Shown: piece by piece, positions 21,793-29,966 of the stretch | Numbering within the stretch: position 1 is the first letter of the stretch | Layout of the letters: every line of letters starts with the position of its first letter | DNA from: Methylobacterium nodulans ORS 2060 | GTDB taxonomy: Bacteria; Pseudomonadota; Alphaproteobacteria; Rhizobiales; Beijerinckiaceae | Assembly (NCBI RefSeq): GCF_000022085.1 | Contig: NC_011894.1 | Span: 6,694,501 to 6,758,500 of the forward strand | Direction: 5' to 3' | Length of the DNA: 64,000 nucleotides | Position numbers and translations under genes: made by a program | The notes under the pieces: model-generated | The model's input: the letters and a program-made list of their open reading frames with translations, nothing else | Told to the model about the DNA's origin: nothing | The model's database searches: none

Positions 21793-22830
21793 ATGCCGCC
21801 CGGCGCATTTCGCTTGCTACTTTCGACTTTGGTCGTGGTTCATCATTTTTCGCGCTTCAGCCTGGGGCGCATGGCTGTCTATTTGTTCTTTGCGTTGAGC
21901 GGATTTTGGATTGCGAGGATCTGGGCTACAACTTACATTAATGCAGCCAATCCGTACAGGACATTCTTGATCAGCAGAACCTGGCGGATACTGCCAAGTT
22001 TCTTGCTGTGCAATTTAATCGCTTGGCTTTTTATTGCCGCTGCCCCAACCGGCGCCGCATGGATACCAAACGTTCTGATCTATGGTTATACGCATCTGGA
22101 ACAGCAGACCTTGGTTCCAGCCTGGTCTCTGGACATTGAGCTTCAATTCTACATCGTTGCTCCGTTTCTATACAGCGCCTTGAGGCTTGCGCCCTTGCCC
22201 GCGACTGTGGCGCTGGGCGTCGCCAGTCTCGCCGGTCTGGCAGCGTTCTGCGCGAGGACGAATGGCGAGGTCAGCAATCTTAACCTGCTCCATTTCCTCG
22301 GCTTCTTCGTGATCGGCATGCTCGTCGCCGAACGACCGTCCTGGCGACCCGGGCGCCGGCTCGCGATCCTGTCTGCGGTCGCCGTCCTGGCCATCGTCGT
22401 CGGGATCATCCTGACGCCGTCCCTGCGTGGCCTTCTCCTGGGCGGCGCGAATCCCGGGCCCGCCTTTGCTTACAATCCGCATCTGAGCATCGTGCTCGCG
22501 TTGATCGGATTGCCGTTTGCGTTCAGCACGGTCTCCGTGAGAGCTGGCCAACTGGACGGGCTGGCGGGCGATTTATCTTATGTGGTCTACCTGTTTCATT
22601 GGCCGATTTGCGCCCTCGTCAGTCGTGAGTTCGGCGGCTTGAATCCGCAGGACCGAATGATTTACGTCGTCGCTGCCATAGCGTTGTCGTACCTGGGTGC
22701 GCTCGGGCTCGTCTACTTATGGGATCGCCCTCTTAACAGGTATAGAAAATCATTCGTCGCACGTCGTCTTGCGGCGGGGAATAAGAAAATCGATCTTGCA
22801 GTCGGAAATTCCATTCAAACAACGATGTGA
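21793..22830 (+). CDS. Acyltransferase 3 family membrane protein (first of tandem pair)
   Basis: Codes for 345 residues with about ten hydrophobic segments. The family's first-helix histidine is in LLLSTLVVVHHFSRFSL, the fold signature AVYLFFALSGFWIARIW follows, then RTFLISRTWRILPSFLLCN and the canonical AWSLDIELQFYIVAP block. Such integral inner-membrane enzymes O-acylate sugars of surface polysaccharides or lipids. The start was set by comparison with the next gene, which begins MLPSGLFRLALTMLVVIQHF; an upstream ATG at 21775 remains possible. GGGAG lies 11 bases before the chosen ATG. Confidence 0.85.
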   Translation: MPPGAFRLLLSTLVVVHHFSRFSLGRMAVYLFFALSGFWIARIWATTYINAANPYRTFLISRTWRILPSFLLCNLIAWLFIAAAPTGAAWIPNVLIYGYTHLEQQTLVPAWSLDIELQFYIVAPFLYSALRLAPLPATVALGVASLAGLAAFCARTNGEVSNLNLLHFLGFFVIGMLVAERPSWRPGRRLAILSAVAVLAIVVGIILTPSLRGLLLGGANPGPAFAYNPHLSIVLALIGLPFAFSTVSVRAGQLDGLAGDLSYVVYLFHWPICALVSREFGGLNPQDRMIYVVAAIALSYLGALGLVYLWDRPLNRYRKSFVARRLAAGNKKIDLAVGNSIQTTM

Positions 22831-22885
22831 GGCGGCGCTTGAACAGGCTCCTCTGGAACGCAACGCTTGAGTATGGTGGGCTGAC

Positions 22886-23938
22886 ATGCTGCCGTCCGGT
22901 CTCTTCCGCTTGGCGCTGACCATGCTGGTCGTGATCCAGCACTTCTCGCGCCTGTCGCTTGCTCTCGGCGCCATCTGCCTTCTGTTCACGATCAGCGGTT
23001 TCTGGCTCTGCAAGGCTTGGGTCGAACGTTATTCACTATGCGATAAGCCTTACAGGACGTATCTCATAAGCCGGATGTGGCGGATCTTGCCTGTTTTTTG
23101 GGTCTGCAATGTACTGGGATACCTGGTCGTCGGCGTCACCTTTACTAAATGGGTTGATCTGATCCCAAATTCTGTCGTTATCGGCCATAGCTACCTTGCG
23201 CATCCGGCGCTGCTTCCTGCTTGGCCGCTCGACATCATCGTTCAGTTTAGCCTTGCTGCGCCCCTGTTGTGCTACCTTATGGCCGCGTCGCCGGTCGTGA
23301 CTGGCTCGGCGGCAATGGCAATAGGGGCTCTCGGCCTCGTCACTTTGCTTGTGTGGGGAGGGAGCGGGCATGTTGGAATCCAGCGCTTGAATCTTCTCCA
23401 TTTTTTGGTGTTTTTTCTCGCAGGCATGCTCGTGTATCTCAAGCCTGCTTGGCGCCCCGGGGCACGCGCAGCGTCTCTGTCGGCACTGGCTACTGTCGTG
23501 GCGATCTGTGTGGCTCTGCTGCAGCCGGACCCGCGGTCGGCTTTGTTCGGTGGGCCGCTGAGCGGTCCGGAATTCCTGTTCCGCAACCACCTGCTCAACG
23601 TTGCTCTGGCCGGGTTGGCACTTCCATTCGCAATGAATTGCCTGTTTTCGGATTCCAGCCCGCTCGACAGGGCTGCCGGCGACCTGTCGTACATCATATA
23701 CTTGATCCACTGGCCGATCTGCGTCCTCACGAATCAGCATTACGCATCGCTGCCTGCGGTCGACCGGCTGCCTTACGTGGGCGGAGCGATCATCCTGACG
23801 ATCGGGCTCTCGGTCATGCTCCTCCTTGTGTGGAGCAGGCTGGCCGAGCAACCGCGAAGAGCCTTCGTGGCCCGGCGCCTGGCGGCCGGGCGTTCGGGCG
23901 CCCGCGTCCATGGGCTGGCCTCGGCAGGCCTGTCGTGA
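22886..23938 (+). CDS. Acyltransferase 3 family membrane protein (second of tandem pair, divergent)
   Basis: Codes for 350 residues and is clearly paralogous to the gene 55 bases upstream over its whole length (IQHFSRLSL, RTYLISRMWRILPVFWVCN, RLNLLHFLVFFLAGMLV, DLSYIIYLIHWPICVL, FVARRLAAG). It lacks the usual block: where the neighbour has AWSLDIELQFY this protein has AWPLDIIVQFS, losing the conserved Glu and Tyr. It may therefore have changed function or be inactive. It is also missing part of the loop after the first helix (SLALGAICLLFTISGFW). Multiple membrane spans are evident. Confidence 0.82.
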   Translation: MLPSGLFRLALTMLVVIQHFSRLSLALGAICLLFTISGFWLCKAWVERYSLCDKPYRTYLISRMWRILPVFWVCNVLGYLVVGVTFTKWVDLIPNSVVIGHSYLAHPALLPAWPLDIIVQFSLAAPLLCYLMAASPVVTGSAAMAIGALGLVTLLVWGGSGHVGIQRLNLLHFLVFFLAGMLVYLKPAWRPGARAASLSALATVVAICVALLQPDPRSALFGGPLSGPEFLFRNHLLNVALAGLALPFAMNCLFSDSSPLDRAAGDLSYIIYLIHWPICVLTNQHYASLPAVDRLPYVGGAIILTIGLSVMLLLVWSRLAEQPRRAFVARRLAAGRSGARVHGLASAGLS

Positions 23939-23953
23939 TCGAGGCGCTGCGCC

Positions 23954-24775
23954 TCAGCGCGCGCCGGACCAGCCCAGCGCCGTGCTGATGGCCCGGGCAA
24001 CCTCCTGCACATCGCCGATCAACCGCTCCATCTTGCTGTCGTCCATGTATTGGACGGTGCTGGAGACGCTGAACGCCGCCACCGTGGAGCCGCTCGCATC
24101 CCGAATGGGGGCTGCAACGCAGCGCACCAACGGTTCGTTCTCCTCAAGGTCGAAGGCGACGCCGCGACCGGCATAGTCGCGCATCCGTGCCAGCCAGCCC
24201 TGCAGGTCCCGCTGGCGGTGCGCGCCCCGTGCCTCGCCGATCTCGTAGAACTCGCGCCAGCGTGCCTCGCCCAGGTCCAGGATCAGCGCCTTGCCGAGAC
24301 CCGTGGACCATACGGGATGACGCTCGCCCACGCGCGAGCTGATCTCGATGCGGCGCCGTCCCGGGATCTTGTCCAGGTAGAGAGCCCATCTCCCATCGAG
24401 AACGCCGAGGTGAATCGTATCCTCGCAAGCCTCGGACAACCGCTGAAGATAGGGCCGGGCCACCTGCGCGATGGGCAGGGCGCTCTGGGCGCGGAAGCCC
24501 AGCTCCAGCAGCTTGGGGCCGAGGCTGTAGCCCTCGCGCGGCACGAAGTTCAGGTAGCGCCGCTCGACCAGCGCCGATGCCAGACGATGGGTGGTGCTGC
24601 GGGTGGTGCCGAGCGCCGATGACAGGGCGGCCAGATCGGTCGCACCCGCGGCGACGGCCTCCAGGATGTCGAGGCCGCGCAGCAGCGTCTGACTTCCGGA
24701 CGGAGCCGTGGGCCCGGCATTCGAAGTGAGCGCCTGATCGTCCGACTTCATGGTTGACACTGCCTTTATGGTCAT
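23954..24775 (-). CDS. IclR-family transcriptional regulator of the L-rhamnonate operon
   Basis: Codes for 273 residues from the ATG before TIKAVS; a second ATG at 24751 (KSDDQALTS) is equally plausible, and neither has a strong ribosome site. The N-terminal winged helix-turn-helix (QTLLRGLDILEAVAAGATDLAALSSALGTTRSTTHRLASAL, seen in segments such as TTRSTTHRLASAL) is followed by the IclR ligand domain with IHLGVLDGRWALYLDKIPG, GLGKALILDLGE and CVAAPIRDASG. It is divergent from the carrier gene, and the intervening region holds two operator-like sites. It probably senses rhamnonate or a keto-deoxy intermediate and controls both itself and the catabolic operon. Confidence 0.9.
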   Translation of the reverse strand: MTIKAVSTMKSDDQALTSNAGPTAPSGSQTLLRGLDILEAVAAGATDLAALSSALGTTRSTTHRLASALVERRYLNFVPREGYSLGPKLLELGFRAQSALPIAQVARPYLQRLSEACEDTIHLGVLDGRWALYLDKIPGRRRIEISSRVGERHPVWSTGLGKALILDLGEARWREFYEIGEARGAHRQRDLQGWLARMRDYAGRGVAFDLEENEPLVRCVAAPIRDASGSTVAAFSVSSTVQYMDDSKMERLIGDVQEVARAISTALGWSGAR

Positions 24776-24780
24776 TGCAT

Positions 24781-24821
24781 TTTGATCCCATATAACAGGA
24801 TTTGATCCCAATATATGGGAT
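24781..24821. promoter_or_regulatory. Tandem operator-like sites between the IclR regulator and MFS carrier
   Basis: The decamer TTTGATCCCA occurs twice, at 24781 and 24801, exactly 20 bases (two helical turns) apart. The second copy starts a perfect palindrome, ATCCCA-ATATA-TGGGAT (24805-24821). The first begins a degenerate version, ATCCCA-TATAA-CAGGAT (24785-24801). Palindromes of this size with an AT-rich centre fit IclR-family operators. The carrier's GTG start lies about 40 bases downstream. Confidence 0.7.
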
Positions 24822-24862
24822 TAAAAACGCAGGCTCCAGAGGGGCCGGCTGGGAGGAGACAC

Positions 24863-26182
24863 GTGATAGCTACCCCGCCCGACATCCGATCGCCCCTCGA
24901 CAGCGCCTTCCGGCTCACGCGCAGGCGCCTCGTCCCGTTCCTTCTGCTCATGTACGTCCTGGCGTTCCTCGACCGGGCCAATATCGGCTTCGCCAAGCAG
25001 GCTTTTCAGGCATCGGCCGGCATCTCGGACGCCGCCTATGCGCTCGGCGCCGGCCTGTTCTTCCTGACTTATGCGCTGTTCGAGGTGCCCAGCAACCTGA
25101 TCATGCATCGCGTGGGCGCTCGCCTCTGGATGGCCCGCATCATGGTGACCTGGGGCCTGATCTCGGCCGCCATGATGTTCACGTCGGGCGAGCTCTCCTT
25201 CTATGCTCTGCGCCTGCTGCTCGGCGCGGCCGAGGCGGGCTTCTTCCCGGGCGTGATCCTGTATCTGACCTATTGGTTCCCCCAGCGCACGCGCGGGCAG
25301 ATCATGGGGTTGTTCTACTTCGGCGCGCCGATCGCCTTCATCTTCGGCAGCCCGCTCTCCGGCCTCCTCCTGGAACTGGACGGCATGGGCGGCCTGCACG
25401 GCTGGCAGTGGATGTTCATGGTCGAGGGCCTGCTGGCCAGCGTCGTGGGCGTCTGGGCCTATTTCTACCTCGATGACAAGCCCGCAGATGCGCGGTGGTT
25501 GCCCGCCGCCGAGAAGCAGGCCCTGTCCGCGGCCATCGCCCAGGAGGAAAAGCTGAAGACGGCGCATGGCCATTCCGGCGTCGCGGCGTTGCTCGCCAAG
25601 CCGCGTATGCTGCACTTCCTGGCGATCTACTTCTTGATCCAGATGAGCGTTTACGGCGTCATCTTCTACCTGCCGTCCCAGGTCGCGGCGCTGCTGGGCA
25701 AGAAGGTCGGGCTGGAGGTCGGGCTGGTGACCGCCATTCCGTGGATCTGCGCCCTGATCGCGGCCTATCTCCTGCCGCGGCTGGCCGACCGGGAGGGCAA
25801 TCACCGGACGCTGGGCGCCATGACCCTCGCCGTGTCCGGCCTCGGCATCGCCATATCGGCCGGCAGCGCGCCCCTGACCGCGCTGGCGGCGCTTTGCTTC
25901 GCCGCGGCCGGCTTCATCGCCGTGCAGCCGCTGTTCTGGACCTTTCCGACGGGCTATCTCGGCGGCGTCGCCGCGGCGGGCGGCATCGCCCTGATCAACG
26001 CCCTCGGCGCCCTCGGCGGCTTCGTTGCCCCGAACGTCAAGGCCTGGGCCGACCTGAGCTTCGGCTCTCCCCAGGCGGGCCTGTACGTGCTCGCCTGCAC
26101 GACCCTCCTGGGAGCGGCCCTGATCCTGGGGCTCAGCCGGAGCACGCCCGTGGCCGCGGCGCCCGTGACGTCCAAGTCTTGA
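24863..26182 (+). CDS. MFS transporter, anion:cation symporter type (probable L-rhamnonate carrier)
   Basis: Codes for 439 residues. The GTG start is chosen because GGAGGAG lies 5-11 bases upstream; the ATG at 24815 falls inside the operator and has no ribosome site. Twelve membrane spans can be followed, with the family motifs LAFLDRANIGFAKQAF in helix 1, GARLWMARIMVTWGL after helix 2 and GFFPGVILYLTYWFP in helix 4-5. This is the ACS family, which imports sugar acids and other organic anions with protons or sodium. Its position at the head of the catabolic genes points to import of L-rhamnonate or a similar aldonate. Substrate is inferred from context. Confidence 0.88.
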   Translation: MIATPPDIRSPLDSAFRLTRRRLVPFLLLMYVLAFLDRANIGFAKQAFQASAGISDAAYALGAGLFFLTYALFEVPSNLIMHRVGARLWMARIMVTWGLISAAMMFTSGELSFYALRLLLGAAEAGFFPGVILYLTYWFPQRTRGQIMGLFYFGAPIAFIFGSPLSGLLLELDGMGGLHGWQWMFMVEGLLASVVGVWAYFYLDDKPADARWLPAAEKQALSAAIAQEEKLKTAHGHSGVAALLAKPRMLHFLAIYFLIQMSVYGVIFYLPSQVAALLGKKVGLEVGLVTAIPWICALIAAYLLPRLADREGNHRTLGAMTLAVSGLGIAISAGSAPLTALAALCFAAAGFIAVQPLFWTFPTGYLGGVAAAGGIALINALGALGGFVAPNVKAWADLSFGSPQAGLYVLACTTLLGAALILGLSRSTPVAAAPVTSKS

Positions 26183-26236
26183 TACCACCGGCCCAAGATG
26201 CTGCCGCGCATGCTCATGCATCGGGCCGTTGACCCA

Positions 26237-26282
26237 TCTCGCATTGTCGGCACCAAGCCACAGGCTTGGCGACAATGCGAGA
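26237..26282. repeat. Long inverted repeat (nested hairpin) after the carrier gene
   Basis: Outer arms of 13 bp (TCTCGCATTGTCG at 26237-26249 with 26270-26282) and inner arms of 7 bp (CCAAGCC 26253-26259 with GGCTTGG 26263-26269) stack into one stem with only a GCA bulge and a three-base loop. There is no T tract, so it is not a classical terminator. Confidence 0.85.
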
Positions 26283-26287
26283 GCGGA

Positions 26288-26316
26288 ACCAACGGTCATT
26301 GGAAGTGACCGTTGGT
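26288..26316. repeat. 11-bp perfect inverted repeat before the hydrolase gene
   Basis: ACCAACGGTCA (26288-26298) pairs with TGACCGTTGGT (26306-26316) around a seven-base loop, 25 bases before the next ATG. Together with the adjacent larger hairpin it may modulate readthrough or mRNA decay between the carrier and enzyme genes, or act as a binding site. Confidence 0.8.
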
Positions 26317-26341
26317 ATGACATCAAAGGAGACACGAGATC

Positions 26342-27202
26342 ATGAAGCTGTTGCGCTACGGCCCTGCGGGCCAGGAACGGCCCGGCCTGCTCGACGCTGA
26401 CGGCGGCATCCGCGACCTGTCGGGCCATGTCGCCGAGATCGGCCCCGACACGCTGGCGCCGGCCGCGCTCGCCGCGCTGGCCACGCTCGATCCGCGCTCG
26501 CTCCCGCTCGTCGAGGGCGCGCCGCGCCTCGGCGTGCCGCTGGCGGGGATCGGCAAGTTCATCGCCATCGGGCTCAACTACGCCGACCACGCCGCCGAAT
26601 CCAACCTGCCGATCCCCGCCGAGCCGGTGGTCTTCACCAAGGCGATCAGCGCCCTCAGCGGGCCCCACGACCCGGTGATGCTGCCGCGCGATTCCGTGAA
26701 GAGCGACTGGGAGGTGGAACTCGGCATCGTGATCGGCCGGCGCGCGGCCTATGTCGAACGGGCCGAGGCGCTGGACTACGTCGCCGGCTATTGCGTGGTC
26801 AACGACGTCAGCGAGCGCGAATACCAGATCGAGCGCGGCGGCACCTGGGACAAGGGCAAGGGCTGCGACACCTTCGGGCCGGTCGGGCCCTGGCTGGTCA
26901 CCGCCGACGAGGTGGGCGACCCGCAGGCCCTCGACCTCTGGCTCGACCTCAACGGCCGCCGCATGCAGACCGGCAACACCCGCACCATGATCTTCAGCTG
27001 CGCCGAGATCGTGGCCTATGTCAGCCGCTTCATGACGCTGCTGCCGGGCGATCTCATCACCACCGGCACGCCGCCGGGGGTCGGCATGGGCATCAAGCCG
27101 CAGCCGGTGTTCCTGAAGCCCGGCGACGTGATGCGGCTGGGCATCGAAAAGCTCGGCGAGCAGCGCCAGGCGGTGGTGGCCTGGCGCCGCCGGGAGGACT
27201 GA
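26342..27202 (+). CDS. FAH-family hydrolase, probable 2,4-diketo-3-deoxy-L-rhamnonate hydrolase
   Basis: Codes for 286 residues. The fumarylacetoacetate hydrolase fold is shown by FIAIGLNYADHAAE, the metal-binding glutamates of SDWEVELGIVIGR, the aspartate of CVVNDVSERE, and the active-site loop GDLITTGTPPGVGMG. The segment YQIERGGTWDKGKGCDTFGP is typical of sugar-acid-degrading members. In the non-phosphorylative L-rhamnose route the enzyme cleaves 2,4-diketo-3-deoxy-L-rhamnonate to pyruvate and L-lactate. That assignment comes from its place between the carrier, an SDR and L-rhamnonate dehydratase; an L-fuconate-type substrate is the main alternative. GGAGA is near the ATG. The next gene begins 4 bases after the stop. 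Confidence 0.88.
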   Translation: MKLLRYGPAGQERPGLLDADGGIRDLSGHVAEIGPDTLAPAALAALATLDPRSLPLVEGAPRLGVPLAGIGKFIAIGLNYADHAAESNLPIPAEPVVFTKAISALSGPHDPVMLPRDSVKSDWEVELGIVIGRRAAYVERAEALDYVAGYCVVNDVSEREYQIERGGTWDKGKGCDTFGPVGPWLVTADEVGDPQALDLWLDLNGRRMQTGNTRTMIFSCAEIVAYVSRFMTLLPGDLITTGTPPGVGMGIKPQPVFLKPGDVMRLGIEKLGEQRQAVVAWRRRED

Positions 27203-27206
27203 GCCG

Positions 27207-27953
27207 ATGCCCTATGCCAACCGTTTCCAGGGCCGGAAGGCCATCGTCACCGGGGGCGCCTCCGGCATCGGGCTGTGCGTCGCGGCGCGGCTGGCCGCGG
27301 AGGGCGCCGCGGTCAGCCTGTGGGACCTGAGCGCGGAGGCGCTCAGCCAAGCCAAGGCCGCGAGCGGGGCCGCCGACACGCAGGCCCTCGACGTTGCGGA
27401 TCCGGCCCGGGTGGCGGCGGCCATGCAGGCGAGCGTGGCGGCTTTGGGCGGGCTCGACGTGCTGGTGTGCAGCGCCGGCATCACCGGCCCCAACGCCACG
27501 GTGCGGGACTATCCGGTCGAGGCCTGGCAGCGGGTGATCGAGGTCAACCTGAACGGGCTGTTCTACTGCAACCGGGCGGCGGTGCCGGCCATGGAGGCGG
27601 GCGGCTACGGGCGGATCGTCAACGTGGCTTCGATTGCCGGCAAGGAGGGCAACCCGAACGCCTCGGCCTACAGCGCCTCGAAGGCGGGGGTGATCGGGCT
27701 GACCAAGTCGCTCGGCAAGGAACTGGCGCAGACCGGGATCCGGGTGAACTGCGTGACCCCGGCGGCGGTGCGCACCGCCATCTTCGACCAGATGACGCAG
27801 CAGCATATCGAGTTCATGCTGTCGAAGATCCCGCTCGGCCGCTTCGGCAGCATCGAGGAGATCGCGGCGCTGATCTGCTGGCTGGCGAGCGAGGAAGCCT
27901 CCTTCAGCACCGGGGCGGTGTTCGACCTCTCGGGCGGGCGCGCCACCTACTGA
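27207..27953 (+). CDS. SDR-family dehydrogenase, probable 2-keto-3-deoxy-L-rhamnonate 4-dehydrogenase
   Basis: Codes for 248 residues, a classical short-chain dehydrogenase. The cofactor motif is TGGASGIGLCVAARL, and the acidic residue of SLWDLS suggests NAD preference. The structural motif is CSAGITGPN, and the catalytic triad is visible as the Ser of VNVASIAG plus YSASK. It would oxidise the 4-hydroxyl of 2-keto-3-deoxy-L-rhamnonate to the diketo acid that the upstream hydrolase splits. Tight spacing to that hydrolase shows co-transcription. The specific substrate is inferred from the operon. Confidence 0.87.
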   Translation: MPYANRFQGRKAIVTGGASGIGLCVAARLAAEGAAVSLWDLSAEALSQAKAASGAADTQALDVADPARVAAAMQASVAALGGLDVLVCSAGITGPNATVRDYPVEAWQRVIEVNLNGLFYCNRAAVPAMEAGGYGRIVNVASIAGKEGNPNASAYSASKAGVIGLTKSLGKELAQTGIRVNCVTPAAVRTAIFDQMTQQHIEFMLSKIPLGRFGSIEEIAALICWLASEEASFSTGAVFDLSGGRATY

Positions 27954-28058
27954 CCCCGGCCCGGCTGCGCCCGGGCCGTCCCTTGAATCCCGCCCCATCA
28001 GCATGACGGGCGCGCAGGACCGCGCCCGCCCCGACGCCTGTCCCACGGAGGACCACCC

Positions 28059-29243
28059 ATGAGCGTACCGAAGATCAAGCACATCCGGGCCAGCGTCGTC
28101 CGTGGCGGCGGAGGCGACTACCACGATGTCGAGGACGGCCACTGGATCGACGATCACATCGCGACCCCCATGGCCCGCTACCCGGAATATCGGCAGAGCC
28201 GGCGCTCCTTCGGCATCAATGTGCTCGGCACGCTCGTGGTGGAGGTGGAGGCCGACGACGGCACGAAGGGCTTCGCCATCACCACCGCCGGTGAGATCGG
28301 CGCCTTCATCGTCGAGAAGCACCTGGCCCGTTTCATCGAGGGCCGGCCCGTCACCGACATCGAACGGGCCTGGGATCAGATGTACTTCTCGACCCAGTAT
28401 TACGGCCGCCGCGGGATCGTGGTGAACGCGATCTCGGCCGTGGATCTGGCCCTGTGGGACCTGCTGGGGAAATGGCGGGAGGAGCCGGTGCATGCGCTGC
28501 TCGGCGGCCCCGTGCGCGACGAGCTCGTGTTCTACGCGACCGGTGCCCGGCCCGACCTTGCCAAGCAGCTCGGCTTCATCGGCGGCAAGCTGCCCCTGCA
28601 GCACGGACCGGCGGAGGGCGAGGAGGGGCTGAAGCAGAACCTCGCCAAGCTCGAGGACATGCGCAACAGGGTCGGCGACGATTTCTGGCTCATGTACGAT
28701 TGCTGGATGAGCCTCGACCTCAACTACGCCACGCGGCTGGCGCACAAGGCGCACGAGTTCGGCCTGAAGTGGATCGAGGAATGCCTTTCCCCCGATGATT
28801 ACTGGGGCTATGCCGAGCTGCGCCGAAATATTCCGCGCGGCATGCTGGTCACCACGGGCGAGCACGAGGCGACGCGCTGGGGCTTCCGCATGCTGCTGGA
28901 GATGGGCTGCTGCGACATCATCCAGCCGGATGTGAACTGGTGCGGGGGCATCACCGAGCTGATCAAGATCTCGGCCCTGGCCGATGCGCACGGGGCGCTA
29001 ATGGTGCCGCACGGCTCCGGCCCGTACAGCTACCATTTCTGCTGCACGCGGCATAACAGCCCGTTCAACGAGATCATCATGAGCGCGCCGAAGGCGGACA
29101 GGGTGCTGCCTGCCTTCCACCCGCTGCTGGTGAATGAGCCGGTGCCGGAGAATGGACGGCTGAAGCTCTCCGCGCTCGACAAGCCCGGCTTCGGCGTCGA
29201 ACTGAACCCCGCATGCACGCTTCACCGGCCCTATACGCACTGA
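28059..29243 (+). CDS. rhmD: L-rhamnonate dehydratase
   Basis: Codes for 394 residues of the mandelate racemase/enolase superfamily. The N-terminal block [17 protein letters not shown] and [16 protein letters not shown] is very characteristic of Rhm[13 protein letters not shown] and the three metal-ligand segments ([26 protein letters not shown]) are in place, followed by the catalytic His region [11 protein letters not shown] and the C-terminus [17 protein letters not shown]. It removes water from L-rhamnonate to give 2-keto-3-deoxy-L-rhamnonate. GGAGG lies before the ATG, and a 105-base gap separates it from the SDR gene. No rhamnose dehydrogenase or lactonase is nearby, so the operon as seen starts from the acid rather than the sugar. 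Confidence 0.95.
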   Translation: MSVPKIKHIRASVVRGGGGDYHDVEDGHWIDDHIATPMARYPEYRQSRRSFGINVLGTLVVEVEADDGTKGFAITTAGEIGAFIVEKHLARFIEGRPVTDIERAWDQMYFSTQYYGRRGIVVNAISAVDLALWDLLGKWREEPVHALLGGPVRDELVFYATGARPDLAKQLGFIGGKLPLQHGPAEGEEGLKQNLAKLEDMRNRVGDDFWLMYDCWMSLDLNYATRLAHKAHEFGLKWIEECLSPDDYWGYAELRRNIPRGMLVTTGEHEATRWGFRMLLEMGCCDIIQPDVNWCGGITELIKISALADAHGALMVPHGSGPYSYHFCCTRHNSPFNEIIMSAPKADRVLPAFHPLLVNEPVPENGRLKLSALDKPGFGVELNPACTLHRPYTH

Positions 29244-29456
29244 ATCGGAACTGACCTGCGTGGAAGCCGTGGTTCATCCCTCAGGATCGGCGCAGCCGGC
29301 GGCAACTGATACCACCGGCCCAGGCTGCTCGCCCCGACCATGAATTCCGGTTCTCCGGTCGCGGTGGAAGCAGCCGGTGAACCCGAGGTGGCGCAGGACC
29401 GTCCGGCGGCCGATCTCGGCACCCAGCCGCGGCTGGGCTCATGGGCGATGATGGGC

Positions 29457-29504
29457 TGGAGCGGGTGTAAGGGAATCGAACCCTCGTCATCAGCTTGGAA
29501 GGCT
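29457..29504 (-). other. tRNA-Gly(TCC) 3' fragment, probable island attachment site (attL)
   Basis: On the minus strand this reads the 3' part of a glycine tRNA from the anticodon stem (AGCCTTCCAAGCT, anticodon TCC) through the T arm (GAGGGTTCGATTCCCTT) to the acceptor end CACCCGCTCCA. The 5' half is absent: sequence stops matching a tRNA right after the anticodon-stem AGGCT on the plus strand. One extra A lies before the acceptor strand, so it cannot be functional. Integrases commonly use tRNA 3' ends and leave such a displaced copy at the far boundary of the inserted element. Confidence 0.82.
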
Positions 29505-29595
29505 CAATTAAGTCGTTGATCTAGCTGAACTCGGTTCCTCATTGCTGGCGTCACGCCTTGCCGTCGGCGAGAGCCAAGGAGGGCCGGCCCAAACG

Positions 29596-29628
29596 CAAAA
29601 GAGCGCCCCGGGCTTGAGCCCGGGGCGC
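29596..29628 (-). terminator. Minus-strand terminator-like hairpin at island edge
   Basis: An 11-bp perfect stem (GCGCCCCGGGC, 29603-29613, with 29618-29628) has a TTGA loop and on the minus strand is followed by CTCTTTTGCG. No minus-strand gene ending here could be identified. Confidence 0.6.
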
Positions 29629-29966
29629 GTGATGTGAGTGGCTGAAAGAGGTCAGCAGCGCACGTCGGCGAGGACGGTGATCCTGCTGGCGAGGCCCGCA
29701 TGAGCGAGCCGCGGCGTCTGAGATATTGACAGGTGGGCGCCCTGGCGGCCACCGGAACCCTCGCAAAGGCTGCCGGGACGGCAGGGCGGCGATGATCGGC
29801 GCGGCTTGCGAGATTCGGACAGGGTCGCGGAGGCGGCTGGCGCCATGCGGTAGATGCAAGCGGCCGATCGGCACCGAAAGCCACCGCTCGGGGTTGGTCG
29901 GAAACTAGCTCCGCAACATCGCGTTACCCGCTGTCTGGGAGGCTGCTCACCAGATGGAGGACGCCC

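Larger units (their letters stand above)
29244..29966. other. Gene-poor junction between core operon and genomic island
   Basis: About 720 bases hold the tRNA fragment and a minus-strand terminator-like hairpin (both listed) but no supportable gene. A 16-base string, TGATACCACCGGCCCA, near 29308 also occurs just after the carrier gene near 26183. Near 29678-29705 the plus strand reads VRT.ILLARPA-like codons matching the end of a repeated small-gene module found further right. Confidence 0.5.

Noticed and set aside
24815..24862. ATG start for the MFS carrier inside the palindrome
   Set aside because: No ribosome site; the GTG at 24863 has GGAGGAG at ideal spacing and gives the family's normal N-terminus.
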